Origin: Mactromeris polynyma
Taxonomy: Eukaryota > Mollusca > Bivalvia > Venerida > Mactridae
Reading direction: 5' to 3'
Assembly: GCA_032209605.1 (NCBI GenBank)
Contig: JASFXZ010000026.1
Coordinates: 5,766,001 to 5,830,000 of the forward strand
DNA length: 64,000 nucleotides
Positions 52,698 through 61,860 of this stretch are shown one piece after another. Every line of letters begins with the position of its first letter. The first letter of the stretch is position 1. A program made the position numbers and the translations under genes. Below the pieces are notes generated by a model. It made no database searches. It was not told the origin of the DNA and was given only the letters and a program-made list of their open reading frames with translations.

Positions 52698-55600
52698 CTA
52701 CCAGTAACTGTCTAACAAAGTGCATGAGGACACTTCATTTTTAACATCTTTCACAATCCAATTTGATTTTTTCTTATTTTCACCATATGTCCGAAGAAAT
52801 ATTAAGTAGGTGGACCCCAAATAAGTTTTGTTGGCATCCAGTAAGGAGTAGGTACAGTATACAAGAACTTCAAGCTCACTGCAAAAAAAAGCATAAAGTA
52901 TAAAAATAACACTCATTAATATCTGATGAAACTGCAAATGTGTTCACAGGACGCAGGTGCCACCCCTTTACTCAAACCAATTAGCGTTACTCAAACTCTT
53001 GCTTACTATGGACTTTTTTCAGACATTTTTTGTTATATAGATGCCAGGTTGCTAAGAGAATGCTGGGACTGCTTAACTAGTTAAATGTTATCTGAATAAG
53101 CAGAAGCTTACTTATTATCAGGCATCAGAATGCAAAATATCAAAATCGGCTGAAAATTCATCAAGGGGTCCAGGGGGACAGTTGAAGCTCCTGGCTTTAA
53201 AGCATCTAAGAAGGCTTAAATTGTCTCAAAAACGGCCCTTGCAAGCGTCAAATCCGCAAAAATAATAATTATAAAACAAAGAGCAATACTGTACTTTAAT
53301 GTAAACTTTTAAACAAAACAAGAAGAAAATGTGACCCCTAGTAGTGGAAGAAACTTCCTGAATGAGAAATTAGGGGATCCCCCTTTCCTGTCCAAGTCCA
53401 ATTATTATTTATTGTACCTCCAATCTTTTCTTAAATTTTCGCACAAGATCACTGCGTAATTATCATATTAATGTTCTAGTACATGGTTTTTTAAATAAAT
53501 ACCTAAGTAGTGATTTAATGGAAATCTCTGAAAGGTCAATGCAACAATGTTACTGTAACCGAGTTTTGATGTACAGTTATTTATGCAATTTTATATAAAT
53601 TTTATTGAACGCGTAACAAACTGTCTGTACCATGCATGTTACTACTGTTAAAATAAATGAAGGGAAGCAAAATTTTAATACATGTACTGGCATTTTAATA
53701 CTTCCTTTATTTATTGCTTCCATAACATGTGTTCAATCTTAACCAACAAACAGATTTAGGATTCAGATTGCAAAGCTATTATGGATTTGAACATTGACTT
53801 TGAAGTGTGATATGTCCACCAAATACAGATGATACACATTTTTACAAGTATTGAGTAGTTCACTATAAAACAAGAGGGCCATTATGGCCCAATATCGCTC
53901 ACCTGAGTATATTGTCATGTTGGCCTCAAGAGAGTCCAGGAGGATTTTCAATTATTTTTACCTTGTGCCCTACTTTTTGACCCAACATGACCCAGTACCA
54001 CACTGGGCTTGCATTTTATAGAGACAACATTCTGATCAAGTTTTATGAAGTTCCGGTAGAAAATACAGCCTCCCAAGAATACACAAGGATTTTCTTAGTC
54101 TTTGACCTCATATGACCAAGTTTCAAACTCGACTTAGGTTTTATTAAGGCAAATATTTTGACGAAGACTCGTATAGATAAAGAAGATAAAAAAGTGACCT
54201 ATGGAGTATTAACCAGGTTTTACTATATTTTGGTCCTAGTGACCTAGGTTTTGACCCCAGATGACCAAGTTTCAAACTTGACCTAGATTTTATTTAGGCA
54301 AACATTTTACACATGTCTCATATAAATCAAGTAAAAAATGTGACATCTGGAGTGTTAACAATGTTGGCTAGAATGGAATCAAGCGCTTGGTGACACTGAT
54401 AACACTGACGCGACCCTCACTTGTCATGTTGTCTATTCAAGTTTCACAAGTTTCTATTGTATTCAGATTGGCAATAAGATTGTTAATTGGCAACTCTATT
54501 TATCTTTAGAAATTAGACATCTACAAACCTGATTTATTTGTACATCCTGTGTCAGAAATACAGTTACATGTACTGACAAACTGCCATGTGGGAGACATAT
54601 GTTTTTGTTTCAAAAACAACCATCTAACTTTTAAGTTTAAGTTCTTTTTAGCTCAATCTAGCTTTAAGTTTAAGTTATTCTTTAGCTCACCTGAGCACAA
54701 AATGCTCATGGTGAGCTTTTAGGATCGTTGGATGTCGTTCTGTGTGCGTCAACACGTAATGTTTACTTTGAAAATCGGGAGATCGCGACTCCCGGTTTTG
54801 ACAGCCAACTCATGCTGTCCCGGCCGGGAGCCGCTATCTCCCGATTTTCAAAGTAAACATCATGGAATTTTTATTATGGGATATTTTTTAGTTTATTCCC
54901 CATTGGTACGCTGAAATAACTTGTCAAACTAATAACCAAAGGGGAAAATGGGATACCAGTCCGAAAATCACATTTTTGGGGTTATATAGACACTCTAAAA
55001 CATGTGGCTATTAAAAGTCAAATGAACAAAATTTCATAAATCTTTCATTCTTTCAGGTTTTAAAATCTTGAAATAAAATCATCAAAGAAACTTCTCTGAA
55101 GCTGATTCCTCATAAGAGTATTTCTTCTTCAGTAAATGTGGGTGTCCGCGTACTGGTTAAATAGCACAATTTATTTTGGCTGGGACTGTAGCATGTGCGG
55201 TGCCAAACTTCGCAGTGCATTGTTTACAATTGAGACTTGCCGCAAATTTTAGAGCAAGGATTTTTCTGAAAAGCTGCGGAGACCAGATGATTTGAAACAC
55301 GGCCAAATTCACACAGGTAAGAAAATGCGATAAAAAGTGTCCGCGTACTGTTCTGGTCTATGACTTAATACATTGTAGGGGTCGAAGTATCCAGCGAGTA
55401 ACTAGGGGTCGGAAGTGTCTTGAAATCAGGGGTCGATATGGCAAGGGGTCGAAATGTCTAACAAATTCACTAAGGGTGAAATATCTTGGGTTCAAAATTT
55501 CCTGATACCATATTGACTAAGGCCCGTTCAGACGTTACAACCCAAGTGGAAGTATAATAACAAAATAATTAATCATTTATGCACCAGTCAATTGTAACCA

Positions 55601-56548
55601 CGGCCCCCCAAGGTCCGGGAAATAGCGGGGACTTTGACTTTCGGTCCAGCCAATCCCAGTAAAAATCCCTGCTGGTAAAATCCCTGCCAAATGCCCCCGC
55701 ATCCCGGGGACATCCTAGGTAAGGCCCATTCCCCGCTATTTTCGGCGCGAAAACAAAACCACCGCATTCACTCGGCACTGCAGGGCCACTTGGAAGGTAA
55801 AAACACGGCCCATTTCCCCCGCTATCCCCGGTATACCCCCGGACCTGGGGGGGCCGTGGTTAAAATTGACTGGTGCATTACTGCTTAAGGCAACATACCT
55901 AGCATGCACATCAAATATTTTAGTTAGTGTAAGAATATCATGCCAGCAGAAAATAAGTAATATAATAACAGTGCCATCTTACTTCTCCTTTGAGACTTCA
56001 TTGTATCGCAGTTGAAGGTCTTTCAATTGAATACTTAACATTCTACCCACAGGTGCACGAAATGTCATCTCTGATTGCTTTATTGTCTGTATCAGTTCAG
56101 GTGTTAAAAGTTCATCTAGCTGATTGTACTCCCTTGCAAGCAGGCATTCAGTTATATATGAAAATGCCATTACCACACCTTCAGTGAACCGTTCATGTGT
56201 CTTACCACCCAGGAATCCTGATATATCTCCGTCTTTAAACTTAGTATAGTAATAAAACTTAACAAAGAATAACATGGATTGAGAAACTGTTCCGTATGGA
56301 ATTACGCGATTCACTCTTATATCGTCACTTTTAATACCGTTCTCTGACTTTCGTGTTATACTACTTGACCCGAATTCTCTCACACTCACAGAGATGAAAC
56401 GGGTGGGGTATAGCTGAACGTTCTCATCCTTTTTCCGAATTTTAACGCATGTCAGCGCATTTTGATGTCCTTGCACGCGAACGCACTGATTTATCCTTGA
56501 AAAAGTGCCTAAAAAAGATAGTCTTGTACATTTGTTTAGGAATTTCAT
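52698..56548 (-). CDS. MAIP1: MAIP1-like mitochondrial protein, tandem copy C (two exons), altered C-terminus
   Basis: Exon 1 is 56548-55983 and exon 2 is 52878-52698, giving 248 codons plus stop. Donor GAGAA|GTAAGA and acceptor TTTTTTTTGCAG|T are in the same phase as A and B; the split codon is now Asn. The start is ATG followed by KFLNKCTRLSFLGTF. The helix block reads EGVVMAFSYITECLLAREYN, then LDELLTPELIQTI. Exon 2 has LRTYGEN and KSNWIVKDV, then departs from copy B and ends LLDSYW. The reading frame is open and splice sites are good, so it may be expressed. The 3,104-base intron is twice as long as in A or B and holds a Harbinger-like MITE, a strong hairpin and several dispersed repeats. 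It is the most diverged copy and could be drifting in function. Confidence 0.75.
53870..54370 (+). repeat. GGGCCATTATGGCCC-headed dispersed repeat
   Basis: It starts AACAAGAGGGCCATTATGGC and CGCTCACCTGAG, followed by three or more units of TTTTGACCCCAGATGACCAA and CAAACTTGACCTAG type. A worn relative is at 35775-36000. Confidence 0.6.
54759..54860. repeat. Near-perfect 102-nt hairpin in the copy C intron
   Basis: Arms 54759-54795 and 54824-54860 pair at 35 of 37 positions. The outer 25 bases are perfect (ATGTTTACTTTGAAAATCGG continuing to GGAGAT). Inside, GACAGC (54800-54805) and GCTGTC (54814-54819) add six pairs around an 8-base loop. The flank to the left is the AGCTCACCTGAGC dispersed repeat. 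It may be a small foldback element or a hairpin RNA; nothing else decides. Confidence 0.85.
55376..55515 (-). repeat. GGGGTCGAA repeat, inverted relative of 48.9 kb
   Basis: AGGGGTCGAAGTATC, AGGGGTCGGAAGTGTC, AGGGGTCGATATGG and AGGGGTCGAAATGTC recur at about 20-30 base spacing, then TTCCTGATACC. The 48.9-kb locus ends with the complement, GGTATCAGGA. In the copy C intron. Confidence 0.65.
55580..55877. mobile_element. Harbinger-like MITE, GC-rich, with 40-base inverted termini
   Basis: It opens TGCACCAGTCAATTGTAACC and closes AAAATTGACTGGTGCA. The arms extend about 40 bases through CCACGGCCCCCC and the matching GGGGGGGCCGTGG. TTA flanks it on both sides (55577-55579, 55878-55880), the 3-base TWA duplication typical of PIF/Harbinger elements. 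It sits in the copy C intron. Its GC content is far above its surroundings. Confidence 0.85.
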
Positions 56549-56993
56549 GGTGAAATTGATTCGGTTGGCGGTTATTCAGTCTACGATTTATCTACTCGAT
56601 TGCAAACAGCGCATAGTGAAAGGGGAAGGAACTCCAGACTACCAGGTTGGGACTAAAATCCGGGACTTAGGTGGGAAAATCCGGGATCGATAAATTGAAC
56701 TATATCGTAGTTATCAACGGTCAATAACCGATAGCTGGGATGTATTATATTATTGTTTGATGAAATAAATAAATAAATGAATAAGAAGCACGAAACTATG
56801 CTCTAGTCAAACTTAGGACATCAAAAGAGAAGGCTATAGTATACAATTATTTGACAAAAATTAATTGTAATTGACTTTTTACAATCCCCTTAAGTGCGAT
56901 TTTATTTTCATGGCTTGCACACTTTAATTATAAGAAATAGAATGTTAATTTTTAATTGCATCGATTTATCAATCATTTATTCATAATATAAAA

Positions 56994-57300
56994 GCTGAAG
57001 ATATGGAGTACAGATAAAAAATGTGTTCATCAAAAAGTACCGAGTGTGCAAATTCATTTTGATGGTGACAGTCATTGGGTAACAAGTATACAAACAGACA
57101 AAGAACCATCCACTGTATATTATCTAGATAGTTTAAGTGAAAATTTGAAATGCTAAAAATGAAATATACAGATTCAAATAAGTCAGATTTACAAAAGTGA
57201 TTCTGATATGTTAACGATTAAAATACCAAGAGTTCAGCAGCAGCCAAATTCTTACGATTGTGTTTGCCATTGCACATGCTGTCGAATCATGTATATACAT
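56994..57300 (+). pseudogene. Decayed Ulp1-like cysteine protease domain (transposon-type)
   Basis: One frame gives VQIHFDGDSHWVTSIQTD, VYYLDSLSENLK, then QISQIYKSDSDMLTIKIP and QQQPNSYDC. This is the C48/Ulp1 fold signature: His (codon 57073-57075), Asp (57127-57129), the Gln-rich stretch before the nucleophile, and Cys (57259-57261). Two in-frame stops lie at 57154 and 57160, and a frameshift right after the Cys moves the expected hydrophobic AIAHAVES into another frame. Such SENP/Ulp1-like domains occur in large transposons and in lineage-specific gene families of bivalves. The source element cannot be named. It is not functional. Confidence 0.7.
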
Positions 57301-57325
57301 TGGTCCCAGATAAGATGATGATATA

Positions 57326-57855
57326 AAATAATTGCAAACAATCATCAGAAATACAATATTATGTTTTTAAATGTAACAGACAATTTAGTAAGTAGTTGTA
57401 TTAGTCAGTGTCATTATACTTTCTGTTGAAAAAAGAAAAATGTATGTTATCGATGCTAGAAAGCTAAGTATAGCTACCATTATACAGCCTACCTTGTCGA
57501 GACGAAATACAAGGCAAAACTTTATGGTGCATAATTACATTATTCAATATATATTTTTCGAAAGAGACTGCAATATTAAGTACCATGAATGCACATATTG
57601 ATGATGGTTACATAAATAATTTGCATCCATCGTAAAAAATACAAGGTCATGTTTTTAAATGTAACAGACAAAATAAGTAGTTGTATTAGTCAGTGTCATT
57701 ATAATTTGTGTTGAAAAAAGAATAATGTATCTTTGCGATGCTAGCTAGAAATTTAAGTAGCTACTTTCTGCCGAAACAAAATACAAGGCATTACATTATG
57801 TTGCATAATTCGAAAGACCTGCTACAATTTAAGTATCATGAATGTATAATACATT
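57326..57855 (+). repeat. Tandem duplication of a 280-290 bp segment
   Basis: GTTTTTAAATGTAACAGACA at 57363 returns at 57651 (288 bases on). AGTAGTTGTATTAGTCAGTG, GTTGAAAAAAGAA and ATACAAGGCA follow in the same order in both. It lies just after the Ulp1-like relic. Confidence 0.8.
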
Positions 57856-58495
57856 CTAATAAATTAGTACAGCCCGGGGCAATTGTACATACCGGTATGA
57901 CTACATCATTAAAGTAACTTTTGATGATGTTTTACATTCTGGTAAATTTGCACACAAAATTCTGTTAAGCATCTTTTAATATCAAAAGTATTTTTGGAAA
58001 GGATAGATTAACTTAAAAAGCATAATTATGCTTTCAATCTGTTTTCAAAATTATATTGATAATAAAAATGTAAAAAACTAGATTTTTCGTACTCACCCCT
58101 TGTTTCTGTTGTTGTTGTTTTGGATTATTATCTTTGTATACATTTGTTTCTATGCAAAATTAACGCTTGTGCAATTAGCCTGATTTACCAGACAATGATG
58201 TACACTTATTGGACAGTACCAAAAGTTCAAATAACTTAATTGTTTTTCAACATTTTTACAAAATTATAGCAGTATTAGTTGAAGGACTGTATAACGATAC
58301 AACAGCGTAGACATTTCACCTTGCTACAATATGTAGTTTCAAAAATATTGCTAAACATGGCTATTTTCTAGGGTACTATATAGTCTGGTACCCAGCATAC
58401 TCAGCACCTATAATGTAATGGCAAGGGCAGGTAATCCAGGCTAGGGTACTATATTGCCTTAAGTTTTTCAAACTTTGTTTATTATTTTTATTATT

Positions 58496-60000
58496 GAACA
58501 GAACAGAACAGAACAGAACAATTCCTTTATTTTTACATTTTACACAGATTACAAATGTAATGACATGTGAACATAAAATAACATAATTACATAATGGTAT
58601 AAGTATAAGTAATGGCGTTACAATTTTTGTTTATTGGATGGTGATTAAATTTGGGGTTTTGTTGTTGTTGTTTTTGTTTTTTACTTGGTGGGGATTGCGA
58701 TTCCATATACAAACTTGAAACTTGAATTTAACAAACAAAAAATAAATAATTATAATAAAAAAATATGAGTGTGTATGAAAAATCATTATGAAAATCATTT
58801 GGCAGGTATCTATGGGACATATATACAGTTTGTACTTCAAACAATATAACATATTTATTGTATATACAACAGGTTCCATGTAGCACGTGGATCCACTGCA
58901 TAAGATCAACCTTACATAAACAATTAGTATGGCCTGGTGATTTTACCAATTTTATGAACGAACTATTTTGAAACATTGCACGTGGAACACATTTTACAAT
59001 AATATTAATGTAACATAGTATAGAAAACTGTTGATGATTGTAAAAATGTGGATTTATGGTACAGCTGGGATTTTAGATGAAGTAAGCTTTAAAGTTTTGT
59101 TTAATATATTTATTAATTTATGTGTGTAGTCTGGGCAACGGTTATTTAAATCCGCTTAAAGGCGTTCATTACTAATCGAACGTATTTCGCAATTTTGTTT
59201 AGTAGAGGCTCATTTTTTGAGGAAAGTAGTTGTTTAAATTTGAATATATTAGGTCTTTCAAAATATTTCTTTGGGATAAATTGGACTCGCAAATCCGTGA
59301 AATTAGTACAAACTAGTAAATAATGAAATTCGTCACCTATGGCATTTGTACAGCATAGTGGACATTTACGGTCCGCGTGGGGTATGAATGATTGTCTCCA
59401 TCGACCAGTTTCTATTGGAAATCTATGGTTCCCTGTACGAAAATGAATTAAAGAAATACGTTGAGAGGTAGGGAGTAAATTGAGATAATCTTCAAAAACA
59501 ACGCTGTCTTTAAAGCTACGATAGATATTACCTTTACTAGAAGTATCAAGTTTTGTTGACCAGTCTTGCATGAATTGATCTATTAAAGTTTGTTTAACAA
59601 CTTTACGTATACGATTGCTTATAACAATATTTTGGTTTATCCATACTTGCGAATTTCCTGTTGAGTCTAAGATGTGTTTTATGTGTGCTCCCCATTTAAA
59701 GTTGTGTGTATTTTGTAGCATATACTGATAACACAAAAACGAAATTTTTGAATTACTAGAGATTAATTTTTTCCAGAACCCAATCATCCGGGACTTAATG
59801 ATAATTTCGATAGGATAGCGTCCAAGTTCCGCGTATAACATATATCGAGGAGTACTCTTTCGGGTCTTAGTAATATAGCGTAAAAAATTTGTATGAACTT
59901 GTTCTATTATATCCAAATTTTCAAAGCCCCAAATTTCAGATCCGTAGATTAATATGGGCAGCACAGTATGATCAAACAATTTTAACTGCAAATAGGTGAA
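58496..60000 (-). mobile_element. 5'-truncated non-LTR retrotransposon (LINE) with pentanucleotide 3' tail
   Basis: The element reads on the - strand. Its coding part is 59991-59146. The 3' UTR runs down to a tail of five GAACA units (TGTTC on the element strand) at 58496-58520. Short tandem repeats at the 3' end are usual for CR1/L2-type LINEs. The 5' end stops abruptly near 60000, as expected for 5' truncation during reverse transcription. Confidence 0.75.
59146..59991 (-). CDS. C-terminal part of a LINE reverse transcriptase polyprotein
   Basis: An open frame of about 281 codons with no true start; it is the 3' portion of a larger ORF2. It opens with LFDHTVLPILIYGSEIWGFE, a motif found just after the reverse transcriptase palm in many animal LINEs of the CR1/Jockey group. 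Near the end it has CPLC followed by DEFHYLLVC, a Cys-Cys-His-Cys zinc-knuckle-like pattern common at the ends of these ORFs. The stop is at 59146. The catalytic YXDD region and the endonuclease are absent, so this copy cannot move by itself. The open frame over more than 800 bases suggests a fairly recent insertion. Confidence 0.8.
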   Translation of the reverse strand: MQLKLFDHTVLPILIYGSEIWGFENLDIIEQVHTNFLRYITKTRKSTPRYMLYAELGRYPIEIIIKSRMIGFWKKLISSNSKISFLCYQYMLQNTHNFKWGAHIKHILDSTGNSQVWINQNIVISNRIRKVVKQTLIDQFMQDWSTKLDTSSKGNIYRSFKDSVVFEDYLNLLPTSQRISLIHFRTGNHRFPIETGRWRQSFIPHADRKCPLCCTNAIGDEFHYLLVCTNFTDLRVQFIPKKYFERPNIFKFKQLLSSKNEPLLNKIAKYVRLVMNAFKRI

Positions 60001-60213
60001 AACGTCTTGAGCTATCTTTTATGTATACAAGCGATTGTTCAGGTCATGTTTCTCAGAACTTTCGGTGTATAGTGTCTCATTTTGGCAAGAGAGAAGCATG
60101 TTTTAATCTGTGTACATTGTTTAATATTCAATCTTGTGTTCGTTTTTCATATGCATACCTGAATGTTTAAAATGCTGAATTTTGTCTTCTGAATAAAGCA
60201 TTTGAGCTGTGTG

Positions 60214-60418
60214 ATTTCCAACCTCTTATGTCAATGATGTCATTTCAAGAAAACGTCTCAAGTGATGTCACTATGTGCAAGTAGAAAACAATATTTACTT
60301 ATATGTTCATTTTGTTTCATTTTGCCTTATGGGGCAAATATTGCTTACTGTCAGTACATGGTGACGTCACATGTGACATTTTCTGGAAATGATGTCACTT
60401 AAAGAAGAGGTTGGAAAT
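60214..60418. mobile_element. Palindromic MITE carrying TGACGTCA-type motifs
   Basis: The ends ATTTCCAACCTCTT and AAGAGGTTGGAAAT are inverted, and the two arms pair over roughly 90 bases. Arms contain TGATGTCAT, TGATGTCAC and GTGACGTCAC, the CRE/ATF palindrome or one-base variants. A second copy is at 62440-62634. Confidence 0.75.
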
Positions 60419-60847
60419 TGTACAGAGGCGCTCACAACTATTTTAACTTCAATCAAGGACCGTATATGAACATAGCTTCAATGACTTCTTTTTTCAAGAA
60501 TATGACGTAAACAACCAAGTAATCTTACAGTCAAACGGAACCAAATACACAATGCTGTATTATGTTCGACACGTACTTGCAGTAACAAATATATGCAGTC
60601 CATTTTAAAACGCACAGTTTTAGACCTGCAAAATGTTTGTAAAACATCATTTTATGTAAATGCGAATCTCACCTGTTACGAAAATACCTCACTCACAGTA
60701 AAATATTTACATGATGCATATCCATGAAATTATATCATGTCATATGCTTTTCTTGTACTACTTGAGAAAAATTGTATTGTGCGTTTTTTAAACGTGCTCA
60801 TTATATATATCATGAATGATGTCACAGATATGTTACAATACCCATAA

Positions 60848-61215
60848 TAATAATAACTTTATTTCACGAAGGTAACATATTAAGACAATAGAAAAGAAAC
60901 AAGTCTTATTTACAATATGGTCTTCAAAAATGAATGAAAATATGTTTACAAATAAACAAAATACATTCACACATAAAGTAATAAATTATACATACAACAT
61001 CAAATATATTGCATACATACACAGTAAAAATCTACATTATGAACAAATATCACCAATCACTTATACAGCAATTTATTTATTGACTGGTTCTCTTTAATCT
61101 GAATTAACATGTAAAAGAAATAAAAGCCTTTTTTGACATTGTTTAAACATATTTAATGTTTGTGCTTTTTTTACTGATTTCAGCAAACACTCCAAATAAG
61201 CATTACTGTAAACAT
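60848..61215 (-). mobile_element. LINE 3' UTR fragment with TTA microsatellite tail
   Basis: TAATAATAATAACTTTATTT at 60848 reads on the - strand as AAATAAAG followed by TTA repeats, the usual 3' end of a CR1-like LINE. The following AT-rich 350 bases resemble its 3' UTR. No coding part is visible, so this is a short 5'-truncated insert. The left limit of the element (on its own strand) is not clear. Confidence 0.5.
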
Positions 61216-61379
61216 AAAAGTAATATTTTCGATAATAGACACATGATATAACAAATGAAACTAGATGGGTGTTTTTGAAACAAAAACATATTGTCTCCCC
61301 AATGGCAATTTTTCAGTAATAGTGATACTGAAACAGGATGTGCGAATAAAATGGTTAATTGTGTATGGAACAAACAAGA

Positions 61380-61560
61380 AATATAGTCATACAACTTTTG
61401 ATCTGCATGACATTGACCTTGAACAAGCAGGTTCAAACTATATTATGAATATTTGCGCCAAGTTATTTCAAAATCCTTCAAGGGGTTCAAGTGATAGAGC
61501 TGACACGAAATATAGTCATTTGATCTTTGACCTCTTAGTCTGACCATGATCCTCAACTGA
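61380..61560 (+). repeat. Short dispersed TTTGACC repeat
   Basis: ATGACATTGACCTTGAACAA, GCGCCAAGTTATTTCAAAAT and TCTTTGACCTCTTAG match the phrases of the 51.8-kb array. Confidence 0.45.
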
Positions 61561-61860
61561 GCCAGCAGACTGAGCGGTCTGCACATAGTCTCAAGTTAAA
61601 TTTTAGCGTTTTCAGTAAACTTGTTTAATGAATTGCACAATTTATAACAAATCATGCATTATTCTACATAATATACCACAGGAGATTGTAACAAGTTCTC
61701 TCCCTTTATCCATTCTACATGTATAGAATATTTATATATATACCGGTATATACTGTGGAAGGGATGAAGGGATACAGCTCTCCTGTGATATGCACATAAT
61801 TTCATTTGCAACCACAGTAGCATGTGTAATGATTCAATAAATATATGTATTTGCACTGTA

